DNA from: Prevotella fusca JCM 17724
GTDB lineage: Bacteria; Bacteroidota; Bacteroidia; Bacteroidales; Bacteroidaceae
Direction: 5' to 3'
NCBI RefSeq assembly: GCF_001262015.1
Contig: NZ_CP012074.1
Span: 702,501-766,500, forward strand
Length of the DNA stretch: 64,000 bases
Shown: positions 1 to 8,233 of the stretch, piece after piece
How positions within the stretch are numbered: position 1 is the first letter of the stretch
How the letters are laid out: each line of letters starts with the position of its first letter
Translations under genes and position numbers: made by a program
Notes under the pieces: model-generated
The model's input: the letters and a program-made list of their open reading frames with translations, nothing else
Databases searched by the model: none
What the model was told of the DNA's origin: nothing

Positions 1-938
1 TCCTTTTTTTCTCATTCCTCTATATGTTGTCAGCCATAGCGGCTGGTCCGGCAAAATGGAATCAGGTCTATCAGGCTTATATTGACCAGTACAAGGACAT
101 GGCTATTGAGGGTATGCTGAAGTATGGCGTGCCTGCCAGCATCACCTTGGCACAAGGTCTGTTGGAGAGCGGAGCTGGTCGTGGAAGGCTTGTCCGTCAG
201 GGTAATAATCACTTTGGTATCAAGTGTCATGGTTGGAAAGGACGTACGATTACTCATGATGATGATGCGATAGGAGAGTGTTTCCGTGCATACGACAGTG
301 CATTGGAGAGTTATGAAGACCACTGCAAATTCCTTCGTGATCGTCCACGTTATAGAAGTCTGTTTAGTCTGGACAGGAGTGATTATCGTGGATGGGCACA
401 TGGACTGAAGCGTGCCGGATATGCAACTAATCCTGCATACGCACAGAGTCTGATAAATCTTATCGAGCTTTATAAACTTTATGAGTATGACAAGGCGAAG
501 CATTATGACCGCTTCATGGCTCATCATAGTGGAGAGAACATGTCTGCCCGTGATGCTGGTAACAATCGCACAACTACTACTCAGATAGCAGGAGCGCATG
601 CAATCCATAAATACAATGAGAACTACTATGTAGTTGTAAGGCAAGGTGATACGTTTAAGTCTTTGAGTAAGGAGTTGGATATCAGTGCTCGTAAGTTGGC
701 TAAATATAATGAGCGTGATAAGAAAGACCGTCTTGTTGAGGGTGAGTTTATCTGGTTGAAGAAGAAACTGTCGAAGGCACCGAAGACCTTTAAGAAACGT
801 CCATATTATGTGCGCAAGTCAGAAAGTCTGTATGATATAGCGCAGAAGTATGGTATCCGACTGAAGAGCCTTGTTAAGAAGAACGAGAAGATTGCTGAGC
901 GTGGGCTGCAGATAGGAGATGAAGTTCGGTTATACTAA
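1..938 (+). CDS. Secreted GH73-type glucosaminidase with two LysM domains (5' partial)
   Basis: A peptidoglycan hydrolase expected to act outside the inner membrane by cutting glycan strands. The frame is open to the window edge and the residues before the first ATG (position 24) are hydrophobic (FFSFLYMLSAIAAG), so the real start and most of the signal peptide lie upstream. Counting from that ATG, a GH73/FlgJ-like glucosaminidase domain covers about residues 25-155 (features LLESGAGRGRL, GNNHFGIKCHGW, AGYATNPAYA). Two LysM repeats follow at about 204-250 and 262-304 and should bind cell-wall glycan. The next 740 bp hold only repeats. Family is clear; exact cleavage specificity is inferred. 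Confidence 0.85.
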   Translation, partial: LFFSFLYMLSAIAAGPAKWNQVYQAYIDQYKDMAIEGMLKYGVPASITLAQGLLESGAGRGRLVRQGNNHFGIKCHGWKGRTITHDDDAIGECFRAYDSALESYEDHCKFLRDRPRYRSLFSLDRSDYRGWAHGLKRAGYATNPAYAQSLINLIELYKLYEYDKAKHYDRFMAHHSGENMSARDAGNNRTTTTQIAGAHAIHKYNENYYVVVRQGDTFKSLSKELDISARKLAKYNERDKKDRLVEGEFIWLKKKLSKAPKTFKKRPYYVRKSESLYDIAQKYGIRLKSLVKKNEKIAERGLQIGDEVRLY

Positions 939-986
939 AATGTTTGGGTCAAATCAGTCATCTGATCATATTAGTATTGCCTCCTG

Positions 987-1110
987 ACTTCTTTAATTTG
1001 CCTGTCGGTATCTTGTATGTCTATCTAACTTGACGTAGCCTGTTATGCCTTCGTTACAAAGACAAACAATCTCCCGGTTATCAAACAAAATCTGTTCAGG
1101 CTCTAATGAT
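987..1110 (+). repeat. Dispersed intergenic repeat R4, copy 1
   Basis: Matches 32108-32233 in direct orientation, roughly 80 percent by eye. The best conserved core is GCCTTCGTTACAAAGACAAA followed by a block ending in CAGGCTCTAATGA. The second copy has a small hairpin (GTAGCccGCTAC) that is degenerate here. No reading frame is kept between copies, so it looks non-coding. The gap 939-1679 holds this repeat, then a MITE, then a palindromic array, and no gene. Confidence 0.75.
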
Positions 1111-1162
1111 TGATTTGTATTAAACTACACCTGCAAAGAATTATCTTCACGGTAATAAATAT

Positions 1163-1419
1163 GGGTCTTCCGGAATTTGGAGTGATAATAATTAGTTATT
1201 AATAATCAACTACTTACACCATTGCTCATATATGTTAAACCCTTTATATACGGAGAATTATAATCATAATGTGCTAATTAGTAGTGCAGGAGTTACTATA
1301 ACTTATAAATTCACTTCATTTAGTCTAAATCCATTTATTAATGAGAAGGTTATGAAGAGATTTTTATCTCAAAATTTGAGTATCATTCATTGGTTATCAC
1401 TCCAAATATCGGATGAACC
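1163..1419 (+). mobile_element. MITE copy 1 (257 bp) with 8-bp target duplication
   Basis: Bounded by imperfect 26-bp inverted ends: left begins GGGTCTTCCGGAATTTGGAG; the reverse complement of the right end begins GGTTCATCCGATATTTGGAG (22 of 26 match). Perfect 8-bp direct repeats ATAAATAT flank it at 1155-1162 and 1420-1427. A near-identical copy lies inverted at 33728-33983. It carries no transposase; the 63-codon frame inside is not convincing. The 8-bp duplication and GG(G/T)TC ends would fit mobilisation by an ISL3-like transposase, but no parent element is present here. Confidence 0.93.
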
Positions 1420-1436
1420 ATAAATATTTATTATCG

Positions 1437-1480
1437 TGAAGAAAAATATTTTTCTTCATGAAAAGAAATATTTTTTTTCA
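1437..1480. repeat. T3 array: tandem 22-bp AT-rich palindromes
   Basis: Positions 1437-1458 form a perfect 22-bp palindrome (TGAAGAAAAAT and its complement) and 1459-1480 a second 22-bp palindrome with one mismatch. If the MITE and one target copy are removed, the preceding 22 bp (CGGTAATAAAT, then ATTTATTATCG) is also a near-perfect palindrome, so the MITE landed in its middle. A further degenerate unit starts at 1481. Function unknown. Confidence 0.8.
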
Positions 1481-1620
1481 TGAAAATAATTTCTCTCCGA
1501 TGCTGAAATTAACTGTGCGGGTGTAGTCTCATGGGGTTTTTAAAGTACCAGTTACATTGTGATTAGGTGTCTTTTGTGAATAAAGATTTATCCTTCCATA
1601 CTTATGAAAGCGATAATAGT

Positions 1621-1662
1621 AAAAGGCGGGGATCGCACAATAAAGTGCGGCCCCCGCCTTTT
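1621..1662 (-). terminator. Intrinsic terminator of the CobW-type gene
   Basis: Stem AAGGCGGGG-x2-CGCAC pairs with GTGCG-x2-CCCCGCCTT around a six-base loop. On the minus strand the stem is followed by TTTTAC. It lies just after the stop codon at 1680. Confidence 0.9.
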
Positions 1663-1679
1663 GCTATTTACAGAGATAC

Positions 1680-2882
1680 TTAGAAGTCAGTCAGGCATGT
1701 ATCAAGTGCTTTTGTGATAGCCTCTTTGTCGAGGTCCTGACCAATGAAAACCAACTTTTGCATACGGTCACCGTAAGGTTCTTCCCAGTCTTTCTTCAGT
1801 TTAGGATTTTTCTCCAAGAATTCACGTAGTTGGAACTGTGGCATGGTGGCATACCACTGACCGGCATTGCGTAGGCTCACTTGTTTGCCTGCCTGCTCGA
1901 AAACATAACAGACATCCTTCTCGTTGGAGAAATAGCACAGTCCCTTACAACGGATAATCTGCTTAGGCCACTGACGTGCTACGAAGTCATCAAAGAAGTT
2001 GATGTCAAATGGTTTACGTGCGTAATAAACGAAAGTCTGGATGTTATATTCCAAGGCTTCTCCGCTCTCTTCATTCTCCAGATTGTGATGATGGTGGTGA
2101 TGCTCATGATGGTGACCATGTTCTTCATGTTCATGCTCTTCTTCTTCATCATGTCCTTCAATCTCAGCAATCCACGAAGCAGATGTTGCTACTTTGTCAA
2201 AGTTGAAATCCCTGGTGTTGATGATTTTGTCAAGGTCAACGTCACCATAGTTGCATTCAATAATCTCAGCCTTGGGCTGGAGTGAACGGATGATGCTCTT
2301 TACCAGTCCCAATTCTTCTTTGTTTACATCATCAACCTTGTTAAGGAGAATAATGTTGCAGAATTCAATCTGCTGGATAAGCAGGTTCTCAAGATCGTCT
2401 TCTTGCAGGTCTTTCTTCAAGAGGTCGTTACCAGCAGAGAATTCATCGCACATACGTCGTGCGTCAACAACGGTCACGATGGAATCGAGTATGGCTTTAC
2501 CGTTCTTTGCCAAGTCCGGGTACATCTGTGGGTAAGCGCAGATAGTCTGTGCAATCGGTGCCGGTTCACAGATGCCACTTGCCTCAATGACAATGTAGTC
2601 GAACTTCTGCTGTGATACGATCTCGTTCAGTTGCTGGATTAAGTCCATTTTCAGCGTACAGCAGATGCAACCATTCTGGAGTGCAACGAGTGAGTCATCT
2701 TTCTGATCAACAACACCACCAGCCTCAATCAGGTCGGCATCAATGTTCACCTCGCCGATGTCATTGACGATAACGGCAAACTTAATTCCTTTTTTATTTG
2801 AAAGGATTTTGTTTACTAATGTAGTCTTTCCGCTGCCTAAATAGCCTGTGAGCAGTAGGACAGGTGTTTCTTTTATCTTCAT
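1680..2882 (-). CDS. CobW/COG0523 G3E GTPase, probable zinc metallochaperone
   Basis: A GTP-dependent metal chaperone that likely delivers Zn(II) to client proteins in the cytoplasm. Visible motifs: Walker A GYLGSGKTT at 13-21, the signature metal site CICC at 72-75, NKVD guanine-recognition motif at 181-184, and a C-terminal CobW domain from about residue 280. An insertion at 244-266 is extremely rich in His and Glu (HEEHGHHHEHHHHHH) and is a likely metal buffer or sensor. At 400 aa it is of usual size for the His-rich COG0523 branch. It is monocistronic, with a -7 box at 2917-2924 and its own terminator. Zinc rather than cobalt or nickel is inferred from the family and His tract. Confidence 0.9.
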   Translation of the reverse strand: MKIKETPVLLLTGYLGSGKTTLVNKILSNKKGIKFAVIVNDIGEVNIDADLIEAGGVVDQKDDSLVALQNGCICCTLKMDLIQQLNEIVSQQKFDYIVIEASGICEPAPIAQTICAYPQMYPDLAKNGKAILDSIVTVVDARRMCDEFSAGNDLLKKDLQEDDLENLLIQQIEFCNIILLNKVDDVNKEELGLVKSIIRSLQPKAEIIECNYGDVDLDKIINTRDFNFDKVATSASWIAEIEGHDEEEEHEHEEHGHHHEHHHHHHNLENEESGEALEYNIQTFVYYARKPFDINFFDDFVARQWPKQIIRCKGLCYFSNEKDVCYVFEQAGKQVSLRNAGQWYATMPQFQLREFLEKNPKLKKDWEEPYGDRMQKLVFIGQDLDKEAITKALDTCLTDF

Positions 2883-2916
2883 TTTATGCGTCTTTTGTTT
2901 TGTAATTCAATGTCTG

Positions 2917-2924
2917 CAAAGTTA
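2917..2924 (-). promoter_or_regulatory. -7 box for the CobW-type gene
   Basis: Minus-strand TAACTTTG matches TAnnTTTG and lies 35 nt before the start codon. No clear -33 box at the usual spacing. Confidence 0.6.
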
Positions 2925-3027
2925 CAAAAAATGTGCCAAGTGTGATGCGGTATGAATGTGAAAGTACAACAATATTATTTGAACTATTGCCAACTGGATG
3001 GTAGGAGTGGGGCTGGGTATATAAAAC

Positions 3028-3061
3028 AAAAGAGCTGTAATCTGATGATTACAGCTCTTTT
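3028..3061 (-). terminator. Terminator of the tRNA-Val/tRNA-Tyr unit
   Basis: Perfect stem AAAAGAGCTGTAATC / GATTACAGCTCTTTT with a four-base loop, directly downstream of tRNA-Tyr on the minus strand. Confidence 0.88.
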
Positions 3062-3062
3062 G

Positions 3063-3144
3063 TGGGTAGTGATGGATTCGAACCACCGAAGCTAGAAGCA
3101 GCAGATTTACAGTCTGCCCCATTTGGCCACTCTGGAAACTACCC
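3063..3144 (-). tRNA. tRNA-Tyr (GTA)
   Basis: Minus-strand cloverleaf with acceptor GGGTAGT pairing ACTACCC, anticodon loop CTGTAAA (GTA), a long variable arm as expected of a bacterial tRNA-Tyr, and T-loop GGTTCGAATCC. CCA is not encoded; discriminator is A. Five bases downstream of tRNA-Val in one transcript. Confidence 0.96.
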
Positions 3145-3149
3145 AATGG

Positions 3150-3224
3150 TGGGCGTTGACGGATTCGAACCGCCGACCCTCTGCTTGTAAGGCAGATGCT
3201 CTAAACCAGCTGAGCTAAACGCCC
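3150..3224 (-). tRNA. tRNA-Val (TAC)
   Basis: Minus-strand cloverleaf: acceptor GGGCGTT/AACGCCC, D-loop AGCTCAGCTGGTT, anticodon loop CTTACAA (TAC), T-arm GGCGGTTCGAATCCGTC. CCA not encoded. First gene of the tRNA pair. Confidence 0.96.
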
Positions 3225-3244
3225 TTACTTTTCGTAAGCGGTTG

Positions 3245-3276
3245 CAAAAGTAGTCATTTTATTTTAACTGTGCAAA
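3245..3276 (-). promoter_or_regulatory. Promoter of the tRNA-Val/tRNA-Tyr unit
   Basis: Minus strand: TTTG (3273-3276), 20 nt, TACTTTTG (3245-3252). Perfect match to the Bacteroidetes -33/-7 pattern, about 20 nt before tRNA-Val. Confidence 0.88.
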
Positions 3277-3390
3277 CTTTATCAAGTTTTTTTGCTTTTT
3301 TCTTTTGAACAGGTAGTTATGATTGGAGGATGAAACGCAATGGTAATCGGTGATGTGGAGGGTGCTAAGTTGTTGTGCGACAAAACAAAA

Positions 3391-3432
3391 CCTCCCTGTC
3401 AAGATATGTATTTCTGCATCTTGATAGGGAGG
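3391..3432 (-). terminator. Terminator of the nudC-NCS2 operon
   Basis: A 15-bp stem (3391-3405 with 3418-3432, one G-U pair) followed on the minus strand by TTTTGTTTTG, just past the permease stop codon. Confidence 0.9.
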
Positions 3433-3449
3433 GTGTTTCTTTTTGTATG

Positions 3450-4763
3450 TCAGGTATGTTTTTCAATAACGAAGTTTAGAATAAATAGGACTGCAAGAAC
3501 GAAAAGTGTCCAGTTAAGGTCTTTCCATTGGCGGGTACATGTCTTCATAAATACGAAAGACAGGATTCCCAGGCAGATTCCGTCAGCAATGGAATAGCAG
3601 AGTACCATTGTTATCATAGTGATAAAAGCTGGGAATGACTCGGTAATGTCTTGGAGGTCGAGCTTCTTCACAGAGTCAATCATCAGCACACCTACCATAA
3701 CCAGGGCACCACTTGTTGCAGCACTTGGTATAAGCATGAAGATAGGGGAGAGGAAAAGTGCTATGATGAAGAAGATTCCGACCGTCAATGAGGTGACTCC
3801 AGAGCGGCCACCTTCAGCAATACCGCTGGCACTCTCGACGTATGTTGTCAATGTGGAACTGCCTAACATGGCACCGCATGTTGTACCGATGGCATCACTC
3901 ATCATGGCTTCCTTTACACGAGGAATATTGCCATTCGGCTCAATGATGCCAGTCTTGTCAGCCAAGCCCATCAATGTACCGATTGTGTCAAAGATGTTAA
4001 TCAAGAGCAGGGAGAAGATTACCAGTAGTGTCTTGAGACTTATGAGCCCCGAAAAGTCGAACTTGCAGAAGATAGGGCTTATGTCTTGTGGTGCGGAGAT
4101 GGGAAGCCAGCTGTCTGGAATAATGGTTACTCCCATTGGTATGCCTATGATTGTTGTGATGATAATGCTCCAGAACAGAGAGCCTTTGACGTTCTTTGCC
4201 ATGAGTGCTCCACTGAGCAGGATGGCAATTATGCCAAGAATAGATGTAGGGGTAAAGGCTCCCAGACCGACGAGGGTTGCTTTATTATCAACTATGATGC
4301 CTGCATTCTTCAGACCGATGAAGGCAATGAACATACCGATACCTGCCGATATAGCATAGCGAAGATTGTTCGGGATGGAATCGAGAATCATCTCACGCAC
4401 ATTGAAAAAGGTGATTATGATGAAGACCACGCCTTCAATAAGCATGATGGCAAGGGAATGCTGCCAAGAGTATCCCAATGTCTGGCAGAGCGTATATGCA
4501 AAGAAGGCATTAAGACCCATGGATGGAGCCTGTGCGAAGGGCAGCTTTGCCATGAAAGCCAGCAGTAATGTAGCTATGGCAGCAGCAAGAGCAGTACCTG
4601 TGAAGAGTGCTCCTTTGTCCATGCCTGTGTCTGAAAGAATGTCAGGATTGACGGCTAAGATATAGCTCATTGTTAAGAATGTCGTTGCTCCAGCAATAAA
4701 CTCAGTACGGAGCTTCATGGATTTGGGATCAAATCCGAGGGCTTTTTCTAAGAAAGTCATCAT
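3450..4763 (-). CDS. NCS2/AzgA-family purine permease
   Basis: An inner-membrane proton-coupled importer of the AzgA-like branch (adenine, guanine, hypoxanthine). The start (MTFLEKALGF preceded by one more Met) and the early MSYILAVNPDIL and QAPSMGLNAFFAYT segments are typical of the family. The 437-aa chain is almost entirely hydrophobic, as expected for about 12-14 transmembrane segments. It lies 15 bp after nudC and shares its transcript, which links purine-base uptake with nucleotide turnover; a purine nucleoside phosphorylase is encoded 5 kb away. The exact base preference cannot be read from sequence. Confidence 0.9.
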   Translation of the reverse strand: MMTFLEKALGFDPKSMKLRTEFIAGATTFLTMSYILAVNPDILSDTGMDKGALFTGTALAAAIATLLLAFMAKLPFAQAPSMGLNAFFAYTLCQTLGYSWQHSLAIMLIEGVVFIIITFFNVREMILDSIPNNLRYAISAGIGMFIAFIGLKNAGIIVDNKATLVGLGAFTPTSILGIIAILLSGALMAKNVKGSLFWSIIITTIIGIPMGVTIIPDSWLPISAPQDISPIFCKFDFSGLISLKTLLVIFSLLLINIFDTIGTLMGLADKTGIIEPNGNIPRVKEAMMSDAIGTTCGAMLGSSTLTTYVESASGIAEGGRSGVTSLTVGIFFIIALFLSPIFMLIPSAATSGALVMVGVLMIDSVKKLDLQDITESFPAFITMITMVLCYSIADGICLGILSFVFMKTCTRQWKDLNWTLFVLAVLFILNFVIEKHT

Positions 4764-4778
4764 TGTGTTAGGGTTTAT

Positions 4779-5555
4779 TTATATTGAAGTTTCTTTTATC
4801 CAGTCGTCAAGAATCATCCGTGCAATAGACAGGCGTTCGGGAATGACAGGCAGATTATTCTTTTTGAACCATGCTCCTTTAGACAGTTCGCTATGTTGTA
4901 AGTGAAGGTCGCCGCCATCATAATCGGCATTGAAACCAATCATCAGACCGCAAGGGTAGGGCCAGGGTTGTGACCCAAAGTAGCGCAGATTCTTTATTTT
5001 TATTCCAGTTTCTTCAGCCACCTCACGGTGTACTGCTTCTTCCAATGTCTCACCTGTCTCGACAAAGCCTGCCACAAGACCGTAGAAGTCGGACTTGAAG
5101 TTGCGTGCATGTACCAACAGAACCTCATCATCACGGTGTACAAGGACTATGATAGCTGTTGCCAACTGTGGCCACACTTCTTTCCCACAGTTCGTGCATC
5201 GCTTGGATATGTCGGTGTGCATCTTCATAGGTGCACCGCATACACCGCAGAACTTTGTGTTGTTGTCCCAGTAGAGCAGCTCATGGCACTTACCGGCCTT
5301 GAGATAGAACTCGGTAGAAAGGAGGTAGAAGGAGGGGCGTAAGCCGCACATTTCAAATTGCGGATTGTCTGTTACGGGTTGGTCGACCATAACCGCCTTC
5401 ACCTCTGTGCCGTTCTCCATAGGTGTGATGTTCAGGGCGTGTGTCCACGGCTGCAGTGGTATCGGGGCTTCTTCAGAAAGTGGAATGGTATAATTTTCAC
5501 CGACTTTCTCCAGCATGACATCTGTCTTGCAGAAAACAAACCAGTATTTCTTCAT
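4779..5555 (-). CDS. nudC: NAD(H) diphosphatase / NAD-RNA decapping Nudix hydrolase
   Basis: Hydrolyses NADH to NMNH and AMP and, in characterised relatives, removes NAD caps from RNA. Domains in the 258-aa product: an N-terminal NUDIX-like region, a zinc ribbon with Cys103, Cys106, Cys120, Cys123, the Nudix box at 163-185 (GX5EX7REVAEETGI pattern intact) and the NudC signature SQPWPYP at 195-201. The frame stays open upstream to 5825, but that would overlap the neighbouring nucleotidase gene and lacks similarity; MKKYWFVFCK at 5555 is the likely start. The downstream permease starts 15 bp after its stop. Confidence 0.92.
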   Translation of the reverse strand: MKKYWFVFCKTDVMLEKVGENYTIPLSEEAPIPLQPWTHALNITPMENGTEVKAVMVDQPVTDNPQFEMCGLRPSFYLLSTEFYLKAGKCHELLYWDNNTKFCGVCGAPMKMHTDISKRCTNCGKEVWPQLATAIIVLVHRDDEVLLVHARNFKSDFYGLVAGFVETGETLEEAVHREVAEETGIKIKNLRYFGSQPWPYPCGLMIGFNADYDGGDLHLQHSELSKGAWFKKNNLPVIPERLSIARMILDDWIKETSI

Positions 5556-5760
5556 CAGTCTATGTGTTAATACATTGACATTACTTAAACTCTGTTCTTG
5601 GAAAAGTTGAGGATGTCTGAAAAGGTGATGGGGGGGAGTTAAGTGTGCTCTGTTAGAGTAGAACAGTCCCGGAGCGAGAGCCCGTTTAATACCATCAGCC
5701 CTTTCCTTTATCCTAAACCCTTGACTCTTTTCTTGTTCTTTTTTCTTCCTTTCCCACAGT

Positions 5761-7509
5761 TTATTCTCCAAAAAGAAGTTTACGGTCACGTGTAGCCGCA
5801 GGAACAGTCCATTCTTCTGGGACAAACTTCCAGTTGTTATGTGGCTGTGGGTTCATCACACCGGCTTTCTTGATTTCTTCCATGAGATAATATCGCTGAT
5901 CCTTAGGGCTTTCCCAGACAATGCGGCTTTTCAGAGAATCACGTGGAATGCCAGCACCTTTGGTCAACAGTTCGCCGCCACCATTGGCACGGTAACTGTT
6001 TACGGCAACCGTGTACCATTTATTTTCATCAAACGGTTCTCCGTTACTCATGCGAAGGATGCGCACCTTCTCACCGTCGGGTTTTGTGACATCCACCTCA
6101 TAGTCGATACCTGCAGCCGAATCAAAGTTAAATGAGAAGTTCTTGAATCCCAGACGCTGTGCATCATTCTGTGTGTCAGAGAGGAGGAGCAGGTAATCGT
6201 CAGGACTCTTCATCGTGTTGCACCAAAGGTCGTAGCTCATCTCAAGGTGTTTGCGGATTTCTTTTCCTGTGAGCCGCATAGTGCAGAGATTGTTCTCGTA
6301 CTTGTAGAGGTTGAACATATCCGCAATAGTGACCGGACCAGCCTTGATGGAAGAGTTGAAGAGCAAAGGTGCATTGAATGCAATGTCAGCCTTGGTAATC
6401 TCCAGTTCCAAATCGAGGATAAGGTCATTGAATGCAGAGTTGCCGAAATAGCTGTCCTTTGTATAGATAGTATTCTCAAATTTTCCAATCACCTGCTCAC
6501 TCCAAGTCTTGACATCATCAATTTCTGACTGGAAGTGCTTGAGGAAAGCCTCATCAGCCTTTAGTTCCTTGACGTCAACAAGTTCACCAGTAGCTTTTGC
6601 CAGTGTATATCGCCGCTTACCTTTAACGGTCTTGGGTCTGAGAGTCAGTGTTGCCATGGCTATGCGCTGCGCATTGTTGGCAGGGTCGAGACAGATAACA
6701 TCCTTACCTGAAACATTCTTTACGACCGAGTTATGAGGTGTGTGGTCATGTCCAAAGAAGACAACGTCAAAGCCCGGTACTTCCTGTGCTACTTTCTTTG
6801 AGGCATCTTCATCGTAGGTTGCTGTCTTGATACCGCCATCCCAGCCAGAATGGAACAGTCCGACAATGACATCAGGCTTCTCCTTTGCCTTTACTTCAGT
6901 CATTGTTCTTCTTGCACAAGACACCATTTCCTCAAAACGCAGACCACTCCAGATACTTTCTTTCAGCCAGTTAGGTATAGCAGGGGTGAGCATGCCGATT
7001 ACGCAGACCTTTATGCCGTTTCCTTTTCTGATTGTATAATAAGGCAGGATATAAGGCTTGTTGGTCTTTGTGTCGATTACATTTGCTCCAAGAATAGGGA
7101 AATTCAGTTCTTTGAACCATTTGTCATATACCTCATGTCCCGTCTCGATGTCATGATTTCCGACCGTTGCGGCATCATATCCCATATAGTTAAGAACACT
7201 TGCGGCGATGTTTGTCTTTTCATGTGCTACGTAATTATAATAGTAGGAAATGGGTTGTCCTTGCAATATGTCTCCATTGTCCAGCAGATAGATATTTTCC
7301 TTTCCGTTCTTCTTGCGAAGTTCTTCAATCAGTGTGTAGACCCTTGCCATAGAACCACTTTTAGCTTTTCGGGTGATAAAGTTGTATGGGAAGAAAGACC
7401 CATGAACGTCAGAGGTTTCTACAAGTCTTATCGTGATGTCTTTCGGTTGTGCCATAGTGGAAGAACTGAGTCCTAACATGATGGTGAGTGCAATTGTAGA
7501 TAGTTTCAT
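5761..7509 (-). CDS. Secreted 5'-nucleotidase/cyclic phosphodiesterase (UshA/CpdB-like)
   Basis: A periplasmic or surface metallophosphatase that releases nucleosides from nucleotides. A signal peptide is clear (MKLSTIALTIMLGLSSSTMA, cut before QPKD). The metal-binding core shows DVH at 34-36, GDILQG, GNHD and GHDH in family order; the C-terminal 5'-nucleotidase domain carries NSYRANGGGE, the usual substrate-pocket region. At 582 aa it has the standard size. The gene is followed 205 bp later by nudC, and together with the purine permease and pnp it suggests nucleotide scavenging. Substrate range (5' or 2',3'-cyclic) is not decided. Confidence 0.88.
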   Translation of the reverse strand: MKLSTIALTIMLGLSSSTMAQPKDITIRLVETSDVHGSFFPYNFITRKAKSGSMARVYTLIEELRKKNGKENIYLLDNGDILQGQPISYYYNYVAHEKTNIAASVLNYMGYDAATVGNHDIETGHEVYDKWFKELNFPILGANVIDTKTNKPYILPYYTIRKGNGIKVCVIGMLTPAIPNWLKESIWSGLRFEEMVSCARRTMTEVKAKEKPDVIVGLFHSGWDGGIKTATYDEDASKKVAQEVPGFDVVFFGHDHTPHNSVVKNVSGKDVICLDPANNAQRIAMATLTLRPKTVKGKRRYTLAKATGELVDVKELKADEAFLKHFQSEIDDVKTWSEQVIGKFENTIYTKDSYFGNSAFNDLILDLELEITKADIAFNAPLLFNSSIKAGPVTIADMFNLYKYENNLCTMRLTGKEIRKHLEMSYDLWCNTMKSPDDYLLLLSDTQNDAQRLGFKNFSFNFDSAAGIDYEVDVTKPDGEKVRILRMSNGEPFDENKWYTVAVNSYRANGGGELLTKGAGIPRDSLKSRIVWESPKDQRYYLMEEIKKAGVMNPQPHNNWKFVPEEWTVPAATRDRKLLFGE

Positions 7510-7531
7510 AATTTTGTTTTTAATTCTGTTG

Positions 7532-7563
7532 CAAAAGTACTAAATTAAACGGAAATAAACGAA
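7532..7563 (-). promoter_or_regulatory. Promoter of the 5'-nucleotidase gene
   Basis: Minus strand TTCG, 20 nt, TACTTTTG; the -7 box is perfect and the -33 box has one mismatch. Confidence 0.65.
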
Positions 7564-7777
7564 CTTGCAATATCATGTTTTCTTGTGTTTTCATGTCTTG
7601 GGTAGTGGGAAATGACAGGGATACCGGAAGTGTTTTCGCTATTGAGATAGGTTTAGCTGATAAATTGGAGTGCATCAGAGGACGCTTGCATGAGTCAATT
7701 TTGCAACGAGTTACAAACCACCCGACGTAGAATCCTACTCTAAAGCATTAGTGTTCGATAAACCTTTCCCGTTTTCT

Positions 7778-7850
7778 ACCGATGTGTTGATGGCAAGTAC
7801 CAATGGTGTTGAGTATTAAAAACCACCTTGCAGTATGTTGTTGGGATTGA
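7778..7850. repeat. T2 array a (degenerate)
   Basis: Resembles the array at 29190-29296: both begin after CCCGTTTT, contain ACCAATGGTGTT and end with ACCTTGCA(G/A)TATGT. Unit spacing is about 21-25 bp. The rest of the gap 7510-8029 holds nothing I can assign. Confidence 0.6.
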
Positions 7851-8029
7851 ATCAATTATATATCAGAGAAGAAACTAAATACCTACTGTCCCGAACTATT
7901 GAATGGCTAAACGCAGGAATGCTGTTGAATCTACAGTCACGTTGAATCCCTGATGCACTTTGCATATAAAATATAGATGCATAAAAAAAGAGCGGCCTCT
8001 TACGAGAACCGCCCTGATGAAAGGAGGAG

Positions 8030-8102
8030 TGGTACCACCAGGAATCGAACCGGGGACACAAGGATTTTCAGTCCTTTGCTCTACCAACTGAGCTATGGCA
8101 CC
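8030..8102 (-). tRNA. tRNA-Phe (GAA)
   Basis: Minus-strand cloverleaf: acceptor GGTGCCA/TGGTACC, D-arm AGCTCAGTTGGT, anticodon loop CTGAAAA (GAA), T-arm CCGGTTCGATTCCTG. CCA not encoded. Confidence 0.96.
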
Positions 8103-8155
8103 ATTATTTTGCAATCTTTATTAGTAAGCATTAGCACTATTTCTGAATTGCGATG

Positions 8156-8187
8156 CAAAGGTAGTGCTTTTGTTTGATTCCTCCAAA
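8156..8187 (-). promoter_or_regulatory. Promoter of tRNA-Phe
   Basis: Minus strand TTTG (8184-8187), 20 nt, TACCTTTG (8156-8163); perfect consensus. Confidence 0.88.
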
Positions 8188-8233
8188 CTTTTCTAAATAT
8201 TTTTCTTGCAGTTTGTATGCTTTAACAAATATC

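Noticed and set aside
1232..1423. 63-codon ORF inside MITE copy 1
   Set aside because: The one-base indel in copy 2 breaks the frame; no start signal or domain.
2009..2285. Antisense frames over the CobW-type gene
   Set aside because: Produced by the His-rich codon tract on the other strand.
5556..5825. N-terminal extension of nudC
   Set aside because: Overlaps the 5'-nucleotidase gene and has no family similarity; the internal Met start matches the family.
8003..8016. Hairpin after tRNA-Phe as a terminator
   Set aside because: Only a few pairs (GCGG/CCGC) and uneven loop; not convincing.
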